Shown here one piece after another: positions 9,181-17,956 of a stretch of 60,000 nucleotides of DNA. This DNA is from Mesostigma viride (Eukaryota; Streptophyta; Mesostigmatophyceae; Mesostigmatales; Mesostigmataceae). Position numbers and translations under genes: made by a program. The notes beneath the pieces are model-generated. The model did not search any database and was not told the origin of the DNA. It saw only the letters and a list, made by a program, of their open reading frames with translations. Each line of letters begins with the position of its first letter. Within the stretch, counting starts at the first letter, position 1. The stretch lies in NCBI GenBank assembly GCA_009746045.1, contig RPFO01000041.1:4656920-4716919 (forward strand). Reading direction: 5' to 3'.

Positions 9181-11499
9181 TCACGGGTGTTGCATCGTCA
9201 TGCGCTTGCGCAACACTGCGTACTGCGGGGCAGCCTCCCGCGCCTCCTTGGTGAGTGCATCCGCGGGATTGAGTTCATCCGCGATGTGCTGGAGACGCGT
9301 GACGCAGGAGGCCGCCTCAGCGAGTACGAGGTAATCAACGTCCTGTGACCGCGCATAGGGATTGTCAAGGAAGGCCAAACAACTTTGTGAGTCAGTGTGC
9401 ACCGTGCTAGTCCAGTGAAGAGTGAACCCACACGAGCCAAATACCCAACCCAGCAAGTACCGCAGCCACATGCCATGTGAGATAGCTGAAACAATGCCCC
9501 GGCATTCAGCCGTGTTGGGGCTAGTGGCAATGCGGCTGTGCAAGCGCGAGTACCAATCTAACAACATGCCAGGCTGGCCCTCATTGCTGATAAAGAACAG
9601 TGCCCCCATGCGGGCCCGCACTTGGCTGACTGTGCGCGTCTCTAGATTAGCATCCGTCACTATCTCGAGGTGCACCGGCTGTGAGCAATCGAGCCCACGA
9701 AGCACAATGCCGGGCGTCATGGCCAGCTGCCGCCGAACATGAATGGACCCTAGTCCTTCCAGCACATCATCGGGCAGGCGAGCGAGCACTGCCAAATCAG
9801 GTGCCACCGTGTCCGCCAACCACCCGAGCTTGCCCTTAACCGAGGGCCCATGGGTTGCCAACAGCGGGGACGGGAGGTCGGCCAGCAGGTCAACCACATA
9901 GTTGCGGCTATCCTGCATGTGCATGACCCATTCGCCAGAACGCGAATCCCGCTGCAACGTAGACTGCACGCCGCAAAACACCACGGGTTTACCCTCCTCA
10001 TGATCCACCGCCCTGCCCAGGGGAAACTTAGCCGCCACTGCAGCAAGAAACTGGGTAGCAAAGGTGCGAGGTGCCACCAGCTTGAAGTCATCGCCATGCC
10101 ACACGAAGAGGGCTGGCTCGCCAGGGACGCCGGTGGGGACCACAAAGAAGTTAGGATCCGCGCGATGGTACGTGGCCCCTAAGCTCTGCAAGACCTCCTC
10201 CGCGGAAATGCGGAAGATGATGGGAGAGCTCTGCAGCCCCTCCACCCCTGTCAACAGCTCGATATACTCGCTGCCAATGGTGCCATCCTGCCAGACCACC
10301 GGGACCTTCACCACGTAGCGGGTGCCTTGCCATGTTTGCTGCGCGACCCCAGCGTCGCTGTGGAGGAATGCCCGCTGAAAGTCACCGCACCACATCCCGT
10401 AGTCCTTGCCCGCGTTCCGCTTGCCCAAGTAGATGACCGTCAGTAGCCGATGCGAAACATGGTTGAGCCCAGGGGTATAAAGATCCTTGGCGTCCAGCGG
10501 GGAGGACCCCTTCGTCTCCGTGACCACGGGCCTTACCCGGAACACCACCGAAGAGTTGGTCTCGTCCGGCTTGTAGGTGAGCACGAACTTCAACCGCAAC
10601 CGCGTGGCCCCGGCTGGCACACTCTCCAATCCTCGGTAGACCTCGCGCTCTCGCCACTGCTCCTTGGCTCGAATGAACGCGTCGCGCCACAAAGCAAACT
10701 TGAGAGGATCTTGACAGTCCAGGACAAGTTGCTCCCACGTCACAGGGCTATCCGCCGCCAGTGAGTGTGAGTGGAGGCCGAAGCTGCGCGGGTGCCAATC
10801 CTGAGGCTGAATGATGGACTGGACGAGCGGCGGTGTGGAAAACGCCGCCATCGGTAAGCGCCGCACGACGCCGGGCTGCCCGACCACCACCCCCAATGGA
10901 GCGTGGTACTCGCGAAGCGGGATGCTGCCCACCCCCGCGACTGACAGCAAGTCAGCGGACACTGAGAACCCCGGGTATGATACGAAAGGTTCGCCCAGCA
11001 AGGCCACATCCTCGTAGCCATCCACGACGTGAAACGGCGTGTCAATGCCCAACACCGGCAGCACCACCATCCCGGTAACTTGATATGCCGAAGTGCCTGC
11101 AAAGTCGGTCACCGATTTGTACGGCGACTCTAGCACTGGATACAGGGTGGCTGCCCGACGAGAGATAATAGACACGGATGCTTGCGTGTCCACAGCCACC
11201 AGCTGCCACGGTCTACACGTAGGAAACAAGGCTGACTTAACCGGCCTGACCCCCTGTGAGAGAGTTTTGACCTGAGCCACCCCTGATGCAGCTTTCGCTT
11301 TAAGCGCCTGAGCACGCCACAAGGCCGTGACCGTTGAAGCCAGGTCCCTAGGTGGGCGAGGCGCATGGGCAGGACCCTGACCCTCCGGCGAGGCCACGCT
11401 AGGCGGGCCTCCCACATTATCCGTGGCTAGCACAGGAGGTGAGTCACTACGTGCACTAGGTCCCGTCAAACCCACCCCATCCTCATCCCACCCATCCAC
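9181..11499 (-). CDS. Pol of element B: protease-like, reverse transcriptase, RNase H
   Basis: 772 residues; makes and processes element cDNA. Residues 97-172 resemble a retropepsin: AVDTQASVSII gives the catalytic Asp104-Thr105, with Gln in place of the usual Gly, and ALLGEPF gives the second hallmark. Residues about 298-510 are a Ty1/copia-type reverse transcriptase: catalytic Asp373 in GDFQRAFL, the GLQSSPIIF segment matching the YGLKQ motif, and HGDD at 468-471 where YVDD is usual. RNase H follows, with Asp616, Glu665, Asp703 and Asp747 (NPADALTK). The frame opens by -1 or +1 slippage from the integrase frame in a run of eight C residues (minus strand). Finding protease after integrase is unusual. 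Confidence 0.85.
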   Translation of the reverse strand: MDGWDEDGVGLTGPSARSDSPPVLATDNVGGPPSVASPEGQGPAHAPRPPRDLASTVTALWRAQALKAKAASGVAQVKTLSQGVRPVKSALFPTCRPWQLVAVDTQASVSIISRRAATLYPVLESPYKSVTDFAGTSAYQVTGMVVLPVLGIDTPFHVVDGYEDVALLGEPFVSYPGFSVSADLLSVAGVGSIPLREYHAPLGVVVGQPGVVRRLPMAAFSTPPLVQSIIQPQDWHPRSFGLHSHSLAADSPVTWEQLVLDCQDPLKFALWRDAFIRAKEQWREREVYRGLESVPAGATRLRLKFVLTYKPDETNSSVVFRVRPVVTETKGSSPLDAKDLYTPGLNHVSHRLLTVIYLGKRNAGKDYGMWCGDFQRAFLHSDAGVAQQTWQGTRYVVKVPVVWQDGTIGSEYIELLTGVEGLQSSPIIFRISAEEVLQSLGATYHRADPNFFVVPTGVPGEPALFVWHGDDFKLVAPRTFATQFLAAVAAKFPLGRAVDHEEGKPVVFCGVQSTLQRDSRSGEWVMHMQDSRNYVVDLLADLPSPLLATHGPSVKGKLGWLADTVAPDLAVLARLPDDVLEGLGSIHVRRQLAMTPGIVLRGLDCSQPVHLEIVTDANLETRTVSQVRARMGALFFISNEGQPGMLLDWYSRLHSRIATSPNTAECRGIVSAISHGMWLRYLLGWVFGSCGFTLHWTSTVHTDSQSCLAFLDNPYARSQDVDYLVLAEAASCVTRLQHIADELNPADALTKEAREAAPQYAVLRKRMTMQHP

Positions 11500-12218
11500 G
11501 GGGTCATATTGGGGCCCAGGGGAGGGGGGGGTGTAGCTGTGTCTGCCCCTGGGAGCGACCCGTGGGGTACCACCTCAGATGCTACGACAGGCGCATTATC
11601 CTTCACTACCCACCCCAGTGCCCTGTTGGCTGCCAGCTCACTCTCCATGCTATCCCCTTGCTTATAGCCTGCCACCGATGCCCATGGTACCCTATACACC
11701 CGATCATTCCACTCTATGTCTATGACCCGCAGCGGCCAGTCTAACTTTGTGATGGCCCCAGGCCCCTGCATGGTGCCCCGTTTGCCGCTGGGCGAGCTCT
11801 CCTTGTGGAACATGACCAACTGCCCGACCTCAAAAGCGCTAGACAAATCAGGCAGCGTGGCATCCTTGAGCCGCAGCTTGGCGGCGGTATCCTGTAGATG
11901 CTGTTGGTATGCCTCTACTACCTCGGGTGAGTAGGTGCCCGCTGACAGCCCCCGAGGCGTGACTAGCCCAAAGCCCTTGACATCAAGCACGTGCCTATGG
12001 TTGCACACATGCATGAGCTCCTTGCACCACGCCGTCTTGACCGCGTAGGATTTGCCATGTGGGTTATCCTGTCGCTTGGCTGCCACAGTCTTGACATAGC
12101 TTACAGTGCGATCTATCATGCCCATATTGCCGTGATCCTCACGCCCCACGATGACCACGGCCTCCATCCCCGGCAAACCTTGCACACAGCGGAACTGCTG
12201 GTCTAGCATGAGCTCCAC
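11466..12218 (-). CDS. Integrase core (second half) and C-terminal domain, element B
   Basis: 250 residues in a frame -1 to the upstream Gag-integrase frame. It contains the second catalytic Asp (LDQQFRCVQG). After a gap of 29 residues comes the position of the catalytic Glu, here Asp in GMIDRTVSYVK. The element at 52080 has Glu at the same place (GAIERAIQEVK), so the alignment is firm. A small beta-rich C-terminal domain follows (VGQLVMFHKESS to VYRVPWASV). Downstream it becomes Pro-rich and the frame closes at TGA after the C8 run. It should be read as the middle of one polyprotein. Confidence 0.72.
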   Translation of the reverse strand: MELMLDQQFRCVQGLPGMEAVVIVGREDHGNMGMIDRTVSYVKTVAAKRQDNPHGKSYAVKTAWCKELMHVCNHRHVLDVKGFGLVTPRGLSAGTYSPEVVEAYQQHLQDTAAKLRLKDATLPDLSSAFEVGQLVMFHKESSPSGKRGTMQGPGAITKLDWPLRVIDIEWNDRVYRVPWASVAGYKQGDSMESELAANRALGWVVKDNAPVVASEVVPHGSLPGADTATPPPPLGPNMTPWMGGMRMGWV

Positions 12219-14248
12219 TACGGGATGAAAGAAAGCCAGGCTGATCTTGATAGCCCTGTGCAGGTCAGCCTCAACATGTGGGGCAGCGGCTCAATGTAGG
12301 TGACCTTGCTGAACCTATCCTTGACTATGAAATAGGTGTCCCCCCCTTCCATGTGCATGACATCCCCCACAAGGTACCCTCGCTCCAAGGGTGGAGTCTT
12401 GGCATGCCGCCTACGCGACTTCTTCCTGATCTTGATGCAGGCAGGACACTGAGCACGCACATTCTTCAGCTCGTTGTATAAAGGTGCCCCCAACATGTGT
12501 GCCCCCTCTACCTCGGCTTGGGCCTCATGCCCGTATGCACGGTGCATCTGGTATGCTAACAGTTTCAGGGTGACAGCCTGAGGTGCAGTGGCATTGTCAG
12601 GATTCTCAACAGGTGGGGTGACTACTGGGGTAGTGACATTGGCTAACTGGGCAGCTTCAGAGGCTGCACGAAAGGCCGCCCGTGTGAGCACCTTGCCAAT
12701 GTGAAGATCCACACTAGGGTGGTGTGTACCGAGAACATCTGCCCGCCCAGCATTCTCTTGCACTGTCACAACATTCCTCATAGGCCCAACCGCCCCAGTA
12801 TCTAGCTGGGGTGCTGCAGTAGTGCTTGGTCGCTCGGCGTTGTACACACCCGACCTAGAAGACACCACATTGCTTAGGTCACGCATTGTAGACCCGTGCT
12901 CAGGAAGCACGTGATCCTGGCGCGACAGAGCCAGAGCAGCATCAACGGATTGCGTGAGCACATCACGGAATGAGACAGAGGATGCAGTCACGTTGCTTTT
13001 AGGAACGACGTCAGGCTCTACGACGGCCCGGTTCAGCGTGACGCATTGAGCAAAAGAAGGGGTATCGAGCGTGCTCTCACCTGACTTTCGTGCTGCCCGT
13101 CGCTCTGCCCACTCCTCGCGTGTGCCGTGGACGACGATGCGCTTGGCCTTGCACGCCTCCACGCTGTGACCACGCAGAACGTCGTGGCACTTGCGGCAAA
13201 GGTTGTCCTCGAGCTCCAGGTCCGGGCGAACTCGGCAGTCATCCCGGACATGGCGACGTCCGAAGCAGCGCTCACAGCGTTGCTTGCGGTCAGTAGACGC
13301 CCCCTGCTGCCGCTTGGCCGGGGGATTATCACCCTGCTTGGCGTCGCCACCATGCCCGCGCTTGCGCCCTCGCTGGCCCCCGTTGTTGCCGTGGCCGACG
13401 ACCTTTTTCAGGATGGCCGTAAGCTCCGACCGCGTAATGGGAGCCTCTGCGCCTGAAGAAGAAGACGCGCCGGCATCCACCTTGCGCAGGGATGGCAGAG
13501 CAGCCGAGGCAGCCGGCTTGGACTGCGCACTCTTGAAGCATGAGATCAAATACAGCATGCCCTCGTCGAAACTGACAGCACTCTTCTTTTTGAGTTCCGT
13601 CGCTATGGTCAGATGCACATCCGACGACAGGTCGCATTTCTTGAGAAATCGATTGCACAGGAAAATGGGCTTGAGAGTATCTAGCAGCTTGTGCTTGTGC
13701 ACGAAGACCTGGAAATCACGTGCAGCCCCGGGCAAATTTGCCTTATTAACTGCATAGCCCTCGAAGTCGTTGAAGGCTTGCTCGTCGGCCTCTTCCTTAG
13801 ACCGCGACAAGTGGGCATCTAGACCGTTGTAAAAAACTTCCCAGGTTTGTTTGTTGTCGTCCGCAATGCGAACTAGATTGGCAATGTTTGGGTGCTTTGT
13901 TGTACTGCAGAATACTGCACGGAACTTGCCAATCAGCTCCGAATCTTTGTCTGCGCGTCCATCGCGCAGACGCTTGAGAGCAGCTAGAAAATCTGCTGCG
14001 TCGTCCGCCGTATAGTCGGCCGGTAGATCAGCGGGCACCTCCGTTTGCTTGAGAGGGCCGCGATTTAGTGCATCGTCAGCAGCAAGCATCAGATGCTTGA
14101 ACTGCTTGGCCAGTTCAGGTTGCGCCACGAGGGTTTGCATCAACCTCGTGGCCTCGTCCGCACTAAAGCGTGGCAGGACGGACCCTGCGGCCTCGCCACT
14201 TGGCGTATCTGTGTGTTCGCCCGTGCGGCTCCGTGTACCGGAAGCCAT
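12218..14248 (-). CDS. Gag and N-terminal part of integrase, element B
   Basis: 676 residues starting at an ATG about 20 bases inside the 5' LTR. Residues 30-240 are the helical Gag domain with no recognisable subfamily signature. Residues 295-325 are very basic. Two zinc knuckles lie at 325-338 (CERCFGRRHVRDDC) and 351-366 (CRKCHDVLRGHSVEAC). A long Ser/Thr/Ala-rich linker contains no convincing protease. The integrase HHCC finger uses His569, His574, Cys601 and Cys604, and the first catalytic Asp is Asp629 (GDVMHMEG). The frame closes soon after, in the middle of the integrase fold, and the sense continues in the -1 frame. The same end is found in copy A. Confidence 0.8.
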   Translation of the reverse strand: MASGTRSRTGEHTDTPSGEAAGSVLPRFSADEATRLMQTLVAQPELAKQFKHLMLAADDALNRGPLKQTEVPADLPADYTADDAADFLAALKRLRDGRADKDSELIGKFRAVFCSTTKHPNIANLVRIADDNKQTWEVFYNGLDAHLSRSKEEADEQAFNDFEGYAVNKANLPGAARDFQVFVHKHKLLDTLKPIFLCNRFLKKCDLSSDVHLTIATELKKKSAVSFDEGMLYLISCFKSAQSKPAASAALPSLRKVDAGASSSSGAEAPITRSELTAILKKVVGHGNNGGQRGRKRGHGGDAKQGDNPPAKRQQGASTDRKQRCERCFGRRHVRDDCRVRPDLELEDNLCRKCHDVLRGHSVEACKAKRIVVHGTREEWAERRAARKSGESTLDTPSFAQCVTLNRAVVEPDVVPKSNVTASSVSFRDVLTQSVDAALALSRQDHVLPEHGSTMRDLSNVVSSRSGVYNAERPSTTAAPQLDTGAVGPMRNVVTVQENAGRADVLGTHHPSVDLHIGKVLTRAAFRAASEAAQLANVTTPVVTPPVENPDNATAPQAVTLKLLAYQMHRAYGHEAQAEVEGAHMLGAPLYNELKNVRAQCPACIKIRKKSRRRHAKTPPLERGYLVGDVMHMEGGDTYFIVKDRFSKVTYIEPLPHMLRLTCTGLSRSAWLSFIP

Positions 14249-14267
14249 CGGGATTTTTATGAATACA

Positions 14268-14612
14268 AGTTAAAGCCCGACCGGCTCAGCTATGGCGGTC
14301 GGTCACGTTGAGCTTGGGATAAGGTGAACACAGAGAACTGCTGTCGGAGCTGGCCCACCACTGGTTTATGTCTTAGCCAGCAAACCCTATCCGGTTAGCC
14401 GTAACCGTGGGACAAGCTAGCTGTCCGTACCGACCCGGATAAGGCCCCGGACTGGGGCCTAGGTGGCGCCGGCCCTAGGCGCCGCCCTTAGACCGGTCGA
14501 CCGCATCGGACCGCCGCATTATAGCCGGCGGCTTAGCGGACGCTAGCGGAAGGCGTGCGGACGGACATGGGGAACTTAGAGCCAGATCCTAGGGCTCTAG
14601 AGTTACTCAACT
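14268..14612 (-). repeat. 5' LTR of element B
   Basis: Matches 8456-8803 apart from the 3-base insertion and a few substitutions, one of them GCATTATAG versus GGATTATAG. AGTT and AACT form the termini. Confidence 0.9.
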
Positions 14613-14876
14613 CCATCCATCCATCCATCCATCCATCCATCCATCCATCCATCCATCCATCCATCCATCCATCCATCCATCCATCCATCCATCCATCCAT
14701 CCATCCATCCATCCATCCATCCATCCATCCATCCATCCATCCATCCATCCATCCATCCATCCATCCATCCATCCATCCATCCATCCATCCATCCATCCAT
14801 CCATCCATCCATCCATCCATCCATCCATCCATCCATCCATCCATCCATCCATCCATCCATCCATCCATCCATCCAT
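14613..14876. repeat. (CATC)n microsatellite, main block
   Basis: About 65 near-perfect CATC units. Both strands are open in several frames (repeats of HPSI or MDGW), which explains the apparent long coding frames here. None is a gene. Confidence 0.95.
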
Positions 14877-15062
14877 TTCTTGTTTTTGGTCCACTGGAGT
14901 TCCTTCCCACCAAGAGAAACATTTATTTTACATTTTTGTGTGCTAGGCTTTATACGGACAGCCTATACCACACCTTCAAACTCAGTGCACATCATTATCA
15001 AGTTGGTTATTGTATAGCACCATGCTGGGGGCCCAGCATACTCGAACACAAGGTGTTGCCCC
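14874..15062. repeat. Interspersed repeat A, copy 1
   Basis: A segment of about 188 bases starting CATTTCTTGTTTTTGGTCC and ending GTGTTGCCCC. It recurs at 15436-15622 with very few changes. It directly follows the CATC array here and directly follows repeat B at the second copy. Confidence 0.8.
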
Positions 15063-15089
15063 TCTTAGCAGCGTGGGTGGGTGGGTGGG

Positions 15090-15434
15090 AGCTGAAAAGA
15101 GGCCTCCCTACGTCCCCTACACCACTCTAAGTACTGACTATCATTCACATTGCGCCACGCAGGCCTGCCGGCTGGCGCAGGTACAAGGTGTACTGACTGC
15201 CAATCACAGTTGCGCCACGCCTGGCGGCTGGCGCAGGTAACAAGGTCTAGTGACGTACGTTAGAAGCTACCTAGGCCTGCACTCCGGAACCACACTCAGC
15301 CTCGGCACAAAAAGGGCCGGCCGGTGTAGTACCCTCGTGACAAGCGCTAGTCTTACGCTACCTACGGCAGGTCGGTCCCCGGCTTTGAGCGGCCGTCCAC
15401 GCGTCATATATAAAATGAGCGAAGCTCAGCAAAT
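15090..15434. repeat. Interspersed repeat B, copy 1
   Basis: 345 bases from AGCTGAAAAGAGGCC to GCGAAGCTCAGCAAAT, repeated at 16673-17018 with two 3-base indels. It contains internal near-repeats of TGGCGCAGGTAACAAGGT type and a TATATAAAA element near its right end. The two B copies enclose about 1.24 kb, so they might be LTRs of a short non-autonomous element (TRIM/LARD type). I find no clear TG...CA ends or target duplication. Confidence 0.7.
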
Positions 15435-15435
15435 A

Positions 15436-15622
15436 CATTTCTTGTTTTTGGTCCATTGGAGTTCCTTCCCACCAAGAGAAACATTTATTTTACATTTTTG
15501 TGTGCTAGGCTTTATACGGACAGCCTATACCACACCTTCAAACTCAGTGCACATCATTATCAAGTTGGTTATTGTAGCACCATGCTGGGGGCCCAGCATA
15601 CTCGAACACAAGGTGTTGCCCC
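15436..15622. repeat. Interspersed repeat A, copy 2
   Basis: Second copy of 14874-15062. It abuts repeat B copy 1 with one base between them. Confidence 0.8.
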
Positions 15623-16672
15623 CACACCTCCTTCCTGGCCACCAAGGCTGTCGCCAACCTTGGTGCCGAGTTTCTTTCCGCCCATGGCCCCCCTCTTGCA
15701 CGCTGCCACGGCTGTACTGCCGCCCCCGTGTGGCCGCTACGGTTTCCCGGCGGACGCAGGGCGGCACCCATGTCGTTCCCCCCGTTAGGGGGGCGGTTTC
15801 CAGCGGCTGCTCATTAGGCCTTACGCCCCCGGACCGTCTCTCACAAGCCCAGGACCCATCACCAGCCCCACCCCCGAGGCTGGGATTTCCCGGCATTGAA
15901 ACCTTTGTGGCGATAGGCCCTCTACCCTACCAAGGCCTTGGCTTGGAAACTGCTTAGCCAAGGCCCTGACCAGGGCTTGTGTTGTTGTAGGAAATTTTTT
16001 ATGGCATAGATATGCCCCCCCTGGCTGAACCGAAATCTTTATCGCTTTTCCTATAATGCATCATACAGGATAAAAAAAAAGGCGATAAAACAGCAAGAAT
16101 TTCAGCCCCGCCAGGCGAACATTCTTTGCTGAAAAACTGGGCAATGATGAAGAGCGCGCTCCTCCCACCAAGATTTGCTCCAGCCCCGCATCCTCCCCGA
16201 AACTCCCGTCTGGCCACAGGCCGAAAGATCGGGTCCGCTGTCAGGCTCCTGGCAGTTATGGGCTACCCTGGCACCCCGCGCTAGCCATCCCCACGTTTAA
16301 GGCAGATTCGCCTCCACCTGTGATTCTTTCCACCGTAGCCGCTGGCCCTGGCCTGTATGGCTCCTTCCCTGACGTTGTCCGACTAAAAACGCAGCTTCCC
16401 CAGTGTCAGGAAGCTGCTTGCCGCACCCAGGGGTAGAGGGGAATCGTCAGTGGGCCCAGCGCCGGAAATCACACCCTTTTACTCAAATCGTAGAGCCCCC
16501 CACCCAACAACCATTACCGTGGCCTGTAACGGTTGGTGGAGAACATAAAGAAATTTATTCCATGCAGGCCAGCTCTCCACGCCCGGAGAGGCCGATAGCA
16601 TCGTCTTACATTCAGCGCAGCCGCCATAGCGGCCAGCCGACCTTGCCAGCAAATGCTGGGATCAAGTTGCGA
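15623..16672. other. Unassigned region between repeats
   Basis: Only overlapping open frames of low credibility are present on both strands, and I recognise no protein. The segment is unique within the window. If repeats B are LTRs, this would be the non-coding interior of a non-autonomous element. Confidence 0.4.
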
Positions 16673-17018
16673 AGCTGAAAAGAGGCCTCCCTACGTCCCC
16701 TACGCCACTCTAAGTACTGACTATCATTCACATTGCGCCACGCAGCCGGCCTGCCGGCTGGCGCAGGTACAAGGTGTACTGACTGCCAATCACAGTTGCG
16801 CCACGCCTGGCGGCTGGCGCAGGTAACAAGGTCTAGTGACGTACGTTAGAAGCTACCTAGGCCTGCACTCCGGAACCACACTCAGCCTCGGCACAAAAAG
16901 GGCCGGCCGGTGTAGTACCCTCGTGACAAGCGCTAGTCTTACGCTACCTACGGCAGGTCGGTCCCCGGCTTTGAGCCCGTCCACGCGTCATATATAAAAT
17001 GAGCGAAGCTCAGCAAAT
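16673..17018. repeat. Interspersed repeat B, copy 2
   Basis: Second copy of 15090-15434. It runs into the TCCN microsatellite at 17019. Confidence 0.8.
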
Positions 17019-17542
17019 CCGTCCATCCATGATTCATCCATCCATCCATCCATCCATGCATCCATCTATCCATCCATCCGTCCGTCCGTCCGTCCGTCCG
17101 TCCGTCCGTCCGTCCGTCCGTCCGTCCGTCCGTCCGTCCGTCCGTCCGTCCGTCCGTCCGTCCGTCCGTCCGTCCGTCCGTCCGTCCGTCCGTCCGTCCG
17201 TCCGTCCGTCCGTCCGTCCGTCCGTCCGTCCGTCCGTCCGTCCGTCCGTCCGTCCGTCCGTCCGTCCGTCCGTCCGTCCGTCCGTCCGTCCGTCCGTCCG
17301 TCCGTCCGTCCCTCCCTCCCTCCCTCCCTCCCTCCATCCATCCATCCATCCATCCATCCATCCATCCATCCATCCATCCATCCATCCATCCATCCATCCA
17401 TCCATCCATCCATCCATCCATCCATCCATCCATCCATCCATCCATCCATCCATCCATCCATCCATCCATCCATCCATCCATCCATCCATCCATCCATCCA
17501 TCCATCCATCCATCCATCCATCCATCCATCCATCCATCCATC
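17019..17542. repeat. Compound TCCN microsatellite
   Basis: Successive blocks of a phase-continuous tetranucleotide: mixed TCCA with a few variants (17022-17078), about 58 units of TCCG (17079-17309), five to six of TCCC (17310-17333), then about 52 of TCCA (17334-17542). Only the fourth base of the unit changes between blocks. The long open frames over it (HPSI, RPSV, DGRT repeats) are artefacts. Confidence 0.95.
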
Positions 17543-17956
17543 AAGAAACAGGACCTGTTTAATAAGGTCCTCGTCCTTCCTGTTCTTACGTATGGGGCCG
17601 AGACGTGGACCCTCACCGCCGACCTGGCCCGCAAGCTGGACGGCGCGGTCACCAACATGCTGCGATCCATTTTCAGAGTAGGATATGCTGCTCATGTCCG
17701 CAATGAGGACCTTTACCTTGGCATGCCATATATCACCAGCAGCGGCGCCTGCAGCTCATAGGGCACCTAGCTCGATCGCACCAACCAGGTAGACACCTCA
17801 CGTGGCCCCCCCGCGGGACTGCGACCAGCTCAGCCTGGCCGGCACCTCCTGACGTGGGCCGGGCCCCGTGATGTTAGACGCCGCAAGGCCCGCACCTTCA
17901 AAGAACAGCTAGTAGAGGACATGGGGGGCCTAGGCCTCTCCGTGATTTGGAAGAAA
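17543..17956 (+). pseudogene. LINE reverse transcriptase C-terminal fragment
   Basis: The translation begins inside the region after the RT core: [14 protein letters not shown], then [22 protein letters not shown] and, after a frameshift, [11 protein letters not shown]-type sequence and a TWAG motif. This is the conserved tail of RTE/CR1-like non-LTR polymerases (compare YGAETWTL at 21230 on the minus strand). The 5' end joins the microsatellite at 17543, a typical 5' truncation. It is interrupted at about 17956 by another LINE in opposite orientation and resumes at about 18277. Confidence 0.75.

Larger units (their letters stand above)
8456..14612 (-). mobile_element. LTR retrotransposon, Ty1/copia-like, family 1 copy B
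   Basis: A complete 6157-bp element on the minus strand. The LTRs are 8456-8803 (348 bp, with a 3-base TAG duplication) and 14268-14612 (345 bp). The target duplication CCATC lies at 8451-8455 and 14613-14617. Three successive reading frames cover the whole coding region: Gag plus integrase N-terminus (12218-14248), rest of integrase (11466-12218), and protease-like, RT and RNase H (9181-11499). Both frame changes occur at the same places in copy A. This copy has an unbroken Gag frame and is the better candidate for a recently active member. Confidence 0.92.

Noticed and set aside
12700-12860. LDTGAVG in the Gag-integrase frame of element B as an upstream protease active site
   Set aside because: Only the short motif matches; there is no following beta-rich domain or LLG hallmark, and the corresponding stretch in family 2 has no such motif.
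8411-17542. CRISPR array
   Set aside because: The repeats are contiguous tetranucleotides without spacers, and the genome is eukaryotic.
14533-17695. Frames with HPSI, MDGW, RPSV or DGRT repeats
   Set aside because: Translations of CATC and TCCN microsatellites.
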